Positions 3,981 to 6,911 of a stretch of DNA of 6,911 nucleotides are shown piece after piece. Source of the DNA: an uncultured Blautia sp. GTDB lineage: Bacteria; Bacillota; Clostridia; Lachnospirales; Lachnospiraceae. Location of the stretch: NCBI GenBank assembly GCA_946538475.1, contig CAMNGN010000104.1, forward strand, positions 1 to 6,911, read 5' to 3'. The translations under genes and the position numbers were made by a program. The stretch's first letter is position 1. Each line of letters opens with the position of its first letter. Below the pieces are notes generated by a model. That model saw nothing but the letters and a program-made list of their open reading frames with translations, did not search any database and had not been told where the DNA came from.

Positions 3981-6617
3981 TCATTCCGTTTTATTCAGAA
4001 CATCTGCAGGCATTTTTTCCATAAGAAGGGTTCCTGCACTCTGTCTGTTGTTCTGTATGGTCTCTCTCATTCCGGCCTCGGCATCTTTTATCTCGTCCCA
4101 AAGGCCGCGCGCAGACATCCGCACGGCTCCCTGGCCCATGATGATGATCTGCTCCAGGCCGTCCGATGTCGCCACGGTCACCTGATTTTTCTTGCCGAGC
4201 CGGTGAACCGTCTTTTCTATATACTGATCCGCCGTCTCCGCTTCTTTGGTGTATACCACGTAGATATTGTGGTATTCCGTCACTTCTTCATTATGCCCCG
4301 GCACCTTGTATGCATCGAACACAAGGATCACGGTACCGCCAAAATGCGGTTTGTAATTGCACAAAATGTCCCTCAGACGGTCCTGCGCCGCATGAATATT
4401 AATCTTCGACAGCTCGCGAAGCTCATCCCAGGCAAAGATCATATTGTAGCCGTCCACAAGAAGATATTTCTCCTGCGGCTTTGCGGCTTTGCCCGGTTTA
4501 TATTCGGGGGAAGCCGTCACCACTTTTTTTACTGCAAATTCCGATGCAAGCCGCCTCCTGACCGGTCCGTAAGTCCGCTCGAAGATAGCCATCAGCTCCT
4601 GCTCGCCCGCATAGGAATCCGCCGCGCTGACATAGCCCGAAGAAGCACCTTTCTGTCTTGCCGGACCCATATCTTCGGGCTCCTCTTCCTGTCCCTTATC
4701 GGGGACAAAGGCAGCCTCCAGATGCATATGTTCTTCGACTTCATACCACGGTACAACAAAGCCTGCACCGTGAGCGCAGAACACCGATCCGGCCGGATTT
4801 TCGGTATCGGCTTCGGCATCATAGCCCGATGCAGATACGATCTCCTCCTGATCCTTGCAGGGCTGATATCCGGATAAGCTGCAGAACAACCTGCCGGCCC
4901 CGCCGGTATACGCCGCGACCTGCAGCTGATAATCCCGCATCTCCGAGACTGCCGCCCGGCCTCTGATCACATAGCCTTCTCCGTCGGGCTCGGGATCTTC
5001 CATCGTGCCCTGCATCCTCTGAATATCCGCGATCGCACGTCCCAGATACTCCCCGGGAATCTCCAGGGTAAAATCGTACACAGGCTCCAGAAGCATGGAT
5101 CTTGCTTTCATGAGCCCCTGGCGGACCGCCCTGTATGTGGCCTGCCTGAAGTCTCCTCCCTCTGTATGCTTGATGTGCGCTCTGCCGGTAAGAAGAGTGA
5201 TCTGTATATCCGTGATCGGGGAACCCGTCAGTACTCCGATATGTTCTTTTTCCATCAGATGCGTCAGGATCAGCCGCTGCCAGTTGCGGTCAAGAACGTC
5301 CTCACTGCATGCGGTAAAGAACTGCATCCCCGACCCTCTCTCGCCCGGCTCCAGCAGCAGATGCACCTCAGCATAATGCCGCAGAGGTTCAAAGTGCCCC
5401 ACACCTTCGACCGCATTGCAGATCGTCTCGCGGTACACGATATTGCCTGTGCCAAAATCTGCAGCGACATGGAACCTTTCCCAGATCAGCCGCTTCAGGA
5501 TCTGCACCTGCACTTCCCCCATCAGCATGGCCTGAATCTCCTGGAGCTGCGAGTCCCACACGATATGAAGAGCGGGGTCCTCCTCTTCCAGTTCTTTCAG
5601 TCTGCCCAGCATTACATGCACGTCACAGTCCGGGGGAAGAATGATCTGATAACGAAGGACGGGGGTAAGAACCGGTTTGGCCGCATCCGCTTCAAAGCCG
5701 AGTCCCTGTCCGGCATAGGTGTCCGTAAGACCGGTCACTGCGCAGACGGTACCGGCGGGGGCTTCCGGAGACAGCTCGTACTTCGCGCCGGAGTACAGCC
5801 TGATCTGATCGATCTTTCCGACAGACAACGTCTGTTTGACTTTGAGCGTTCCCCCGGTCACCTTAAGATAGGTCAGCCGGTTTCCTTTATCGTCTCTCGC
5901 GATCTTAAACACCCTGGCGCCAAACTCTGTGTCATATTCCGGCATCAGTGTATATTCATCCAGAACATTCAGGAACTCTTTTACGCCTTCCATACGGAGC
6001 GCGGAGCCAAACATACAGGGGAACACTTTGCGCTCAGCGATCAGTCGCTTTATTTCTTCCCCGGGAACCTCTCCGCTTTCCAGATAGATCTCCAGCGTCC
6101 TCTCGTCGGAAGTCGCCAGATTCTCATCGAACTCCTCCGATCCCGGCGCAAAAGCAAGGCAGTTGGCGCTTAGATGCTTCTGTATATCACTCATCAGAAA
6201 ATCTCTGTCCGTCTCTTCACGGTCCATCTTGTTGATGAACAGAAACGTGGGGATCTGATATCTTTCCAGAAGCCGCCACAGCGTTTTTGTGTGGCTCTGC
6301 ACTCCGTCAATCCCGCTGATCACCAGAATGGCATAGTCGGGAACCTGCAGCGTTCTTTCCATCTCGGAAGAAAAGTCCACATGCCCCGGAGTGTCAAGAA
6401 GGGTGAATGTAGTAGCGGGAAGATGCATGATGGCCTGCTTGGAAAAGATGGTTATTCCTCTCTCCTTCTCCATCTGATCGGTGTCCAGAAAGGCATCTCC
6501 GTGGTCCACTCTGCCCGCCTTGCGGATCTCACCCGACAGGTAAAGCATGCTTTCGGAAAGCGTCGTTTTTCCGGCATCAACATGGGCTAAGATAGCCGCT
6601 GCAATCTGTTTCGTCAT
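3981..6617 (-). CDS. Tet(M)/EF-G-like ribosomal GTPase fused to a C-terminal NYN/YacP nuclease domain
   Basis: The protein has 878 residues; Tet(M)-type proteins have about 640. GTPase motifs are intact: AHVDAGKT (11-18), RGITI (53-57), DTPGH (75-79), NKMD (129-132) and GSA (204-206). EF-G-like domains II to V follow to about 590. The domain IV loop reads HIKHTEGGDFR (481-491), without the YSPVS of true tetracycline-protection proteins. A linker of about 125 residues contains SVFCAHGAGFVVPW (611-624). Residues 716-850 form an NYN/YacP domain: VDGYN (Asp722), VFDAY (Asp768), KEAETAD (Glu794, Asp797) and TSDG (Asp819) are its acidic metal-site residues. B. subtilis Rae1/YacP cuts mRNA in the ribosomal A site, so this may be a GTPase-delivered ribosome-associated RNase (inference). 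It will often be annotated as tetracycline resistance, which I doubt. AAAGG lies 9 bases before the ATG. greA follows. Confidence 0.92.
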   Translation of the reverse strand: MTKQIAAAILAHVDAGKTTLSESMLYLSGEIRKAGRVDHGDAFLDTDQMEKERGITIFSKQAIMHLPATTFTLLDTPGHVDFSSEMERTLQVPDYAILVISGIDGVQSHTKTLWRLLERYQIPTFLFINKMDREETDRDFLMSDIQKHLSANCLAFAPGSEEFDENLATSDERTLEIYLESGEVPGEEIKRLIAERKVFPCMFGSALRMEGVKEFLNVLDEYTLMPEYDTEFGARVFKIARDDKGNRLTYLKVTGGTLKVKQTLSVGKIDQIRLYSGAKYELSPEAPAGTVCAVTGLTDTYAGQGLGFEADAAKPVLTPVLRYQIILPPDCDVHVMLGRLKELEEEDPALHIVWDSQLQEIQAMLMGEVQVQILKRLIWERFHVAADFGTGNIVYRETICNAVEGVGHFEPLRHYAEVHLLLEPGERGSGMQFFTACSEDVLDRNWQRLILTHLMEKEHIGVLTGSPITDIQITLLTGRAHIKHTEGGDFRQATYRAVRQGLMKARSMLLEPVYDFTLEIPGEYLGRAIADIQRMQGTMEDPEPDGEGYVIRGRAAVSEMRDYQLQVAAYTGGAGRLFCSLSGYQPCKDQEEIVSASGYDAEADTENPAGSVFCAHGAGFVVPWYEVEEHMHLEAAFVPDKGQEEEPEDMGPARQKGASSGYVSAADSYAGEQELMAIFERTYGPVRRRLASEFAVKKVVTASPEYKPGKAAKPQEKYLLVDGYNMIFAWDELRELSKINIHAAQDRLRDILCNYKPHFGGTVILVFDAYKVPGHNEEVTEYHNIYVVYTKEAETADQYIEKTVHRLGKKNQVTVATSDGLEQIIIMGQGAVRMSARGLWDEIKDAEAGMRETIQNNRQSAGTLLMEKMPADVLNKTE

Positions 6618-6641
6618 GATATAAAACCTTTACGATAATAG

Positions 6642-6680
6642 AAAAAAGCCCCGGAAGTGTTGCATTTCCGGGGTCTTTTG
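6642..6680 (-). terminator. Strong terminator after the rpsI tail, usable on both strands
   Basis: CCCCGGAA (6649-6656) pairs with TTCCGGGG (6666-6673) around a 9-base loop. The minus-strand transcript ends in CTTTTTTC; the plus strand has TCTTTT. It follows the S9 stop codon by about 23 bases, as expected for the native rpsI terminator. Its T-run ends 24 bases before the GTPase start codon, leaving no room for an ordinary promoter between them. Confidence 0.9.
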
Positions 6681-6696
6681 ATTTTCTGAGATCCGA

Positions 6697-6744
6697 TCAA
6701 CGTTTGCTGAACTGCGGAGCTCTACGAGCTGCTTTGAGACCGTA
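6697..6744 (-). pseudogene. rpsI: Fragment: C-terminal 15 codons of ribosomal protein S9 (rpsI)
   Basis: The minus strand reads YGLKAARRAPQFSKR then TGA, which is the highly conserved S9 C-terminus; its Lys/Arg tail reaches the P-site tRNA in the ribosome. In S9 the preceding residues are basic (KERKK-like). Here they read KSILLE in frame, and no S9 sequence is found further upstream, so the homology stops abruptly at 6744. The piece still has its stop codon and terminator. A short exact 3' end without the gene body is what remains when an element integrates into the 3' end of rpsI and rebuilds the intact gene at its other end. It could also be a deletion or rearrangement scar. It is not itself a gene. 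Confidence 0.8.
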
Positions 6745-6860
6745 CTCGAGCAAAATCGACTTCGGAATTCCTTGATTTTACTGGGTTTTCAGGCCTTGGG
6801 CCATCCCGTTAGCCTCTCCGTTAACTAAGCGCCTGTCCGGACAATACAGGCCCTCTGTAT
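6745..6860. mobile_element. Probable terminal non-coding segment of an element integrated at rpsI
   Basis: This stretch separates the S9 tail from the end of the next gene and has no coding signal. It holds small inverted repeats of the sort found near recombination sites: AAAATC/GATTTT around GGAATTCC next to the S9 junction, GGCC-CAA-GGCC, and the palindrome TGTCCGGACA. Assignment to an element rests on the truncated S9 tail, since no integrase is in the window. Confidence 0.45.
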
Positions 6861-6861
6861 T
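6843..6861. other. 7-bp hairpin at the end of the right-edge gene
   Basis: AATACAG (6843-6849) pairs with CTGTATT (6855-6861) across a 5-base loop, touching the stop codon at 6861-6863. No T-run follows on the minus strand, so it is not a classical terminator. It could be an mRNA end structure or part of the recombination region. Confidence 0.4.
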
Positions 6862-6911
6862 CACTTTTCGAGAGCCTCATTGACGACAGCAGACAACTGT
6901 TCGGGCTTATT
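6861..6911 (-). CDS. C-terminal end of an unidentified protein, 5' part outside the window
   Basis: The minus strand reads NKPEQLSAVVNEALEK then TGA. This is an amphipathic, helix-like C-terminus with codon use like the neighbouring genes. Only 16 residues are visible, so no family can be named. A second frame is also open here (to a TAA further downstream), but its peptide looks less natural. If the S9 tail marks an integration boundary, this would be the outermost gene of the integrated element. Confidence 0.45.
   Translation of the reverse strand, partial: NKPEQLSAVVNEALEK

Noticed and set aside
3078..4877. Long plus-strand open frame (599 codons) across greA and the GTPase gene
   Set aside because: It lies antisense to two genes with clear family motifs, its translation shows no domain, and it has no credible ribosome binding site.
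3981..6617. Calling the GTPase a tetracycline resistance gene
   Set aside because: The domain IV loop lacks the drug-displacing residues of Tet(M), and the protein carries a nuclease domain absent from proven resistance proteins.
6630..6788. 52-codon minus-strand frame reading through the rpsI remnant and terminator in another frame
   Set aside because: It has no start codon with a ribosome binding site, crosses a strong terminator, and the overlapping S9 frame is unmistakable.

Overview
The window most resembles a chromosomal segment of a Gram-positive anaerobe of the Clostridia, probably Lachnospiraceae. The grounds are strong GGAGG-type ribosome binding sites, the Gre paralogue type, a Tet(M)-like GTPase with a C-terminal YacP-type domain, moderate GC, and a Gly/Pro-rich beta-helix surface protein. 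I could not search a database, so this placement is by recognition only. Every convincing gene lies on the minus strand, so transcription runs from high to low coordinates.

Right edge (6618-6911): the last 17 codons of an unidentified gene end at 6861. After a gene-free stretch comes a 15-codon tail of ribosomal protein S9 (rpsI) with its stop codon and a strong terminator. The S9 tail is joined to unrelated upstream sequence. This is the expected look of one end (attR-like) of an element integrated in the 3' end of rpsI.

Middle (3236-6617): an 878-residue protein fuses a complete Tet(M)/EF-G-like ribosomal GTPase to a C-terminal NYN/YacP (Rae1-like) nuclease domain. A GreA/GreB-family transcript cleavage factor follows it closely. 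The pair suggests a unit for clearing stalled translation and transcription complexes. The GTPase gene begins only 24 bases past the terminator T-run, so its expression is unusual.

Left-middle (1258-3360): a candidate promoter and a structured leader precede a sugar-phosphate nucleotidyltransferase gene. galE (UDP-glucose 4-epimerase) follows after 37 bases and ends at a strong terminator. These two probably supply nucleotide sugars for galactose metabolism or surface glycans.

Left edge (1-1192): just beyond the galE terminator lies a 261-bp foldback with 75-bp arms matching at 72 positions, possibly a MITE-like element or a structured RNA. Next come a candidate promoter with 10-bp direct repeats and the 5' part of a secreted protein. 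That protein has a signal peptide, a Pro/Gly-rich stalk with 9-residue repeats and a parallel beta-helix; its gene runs off the left edge.

The most interesting items are the GTPase-nuclease fusion, the rpsI remnant marking a probable integration boundary, and the large foldback.
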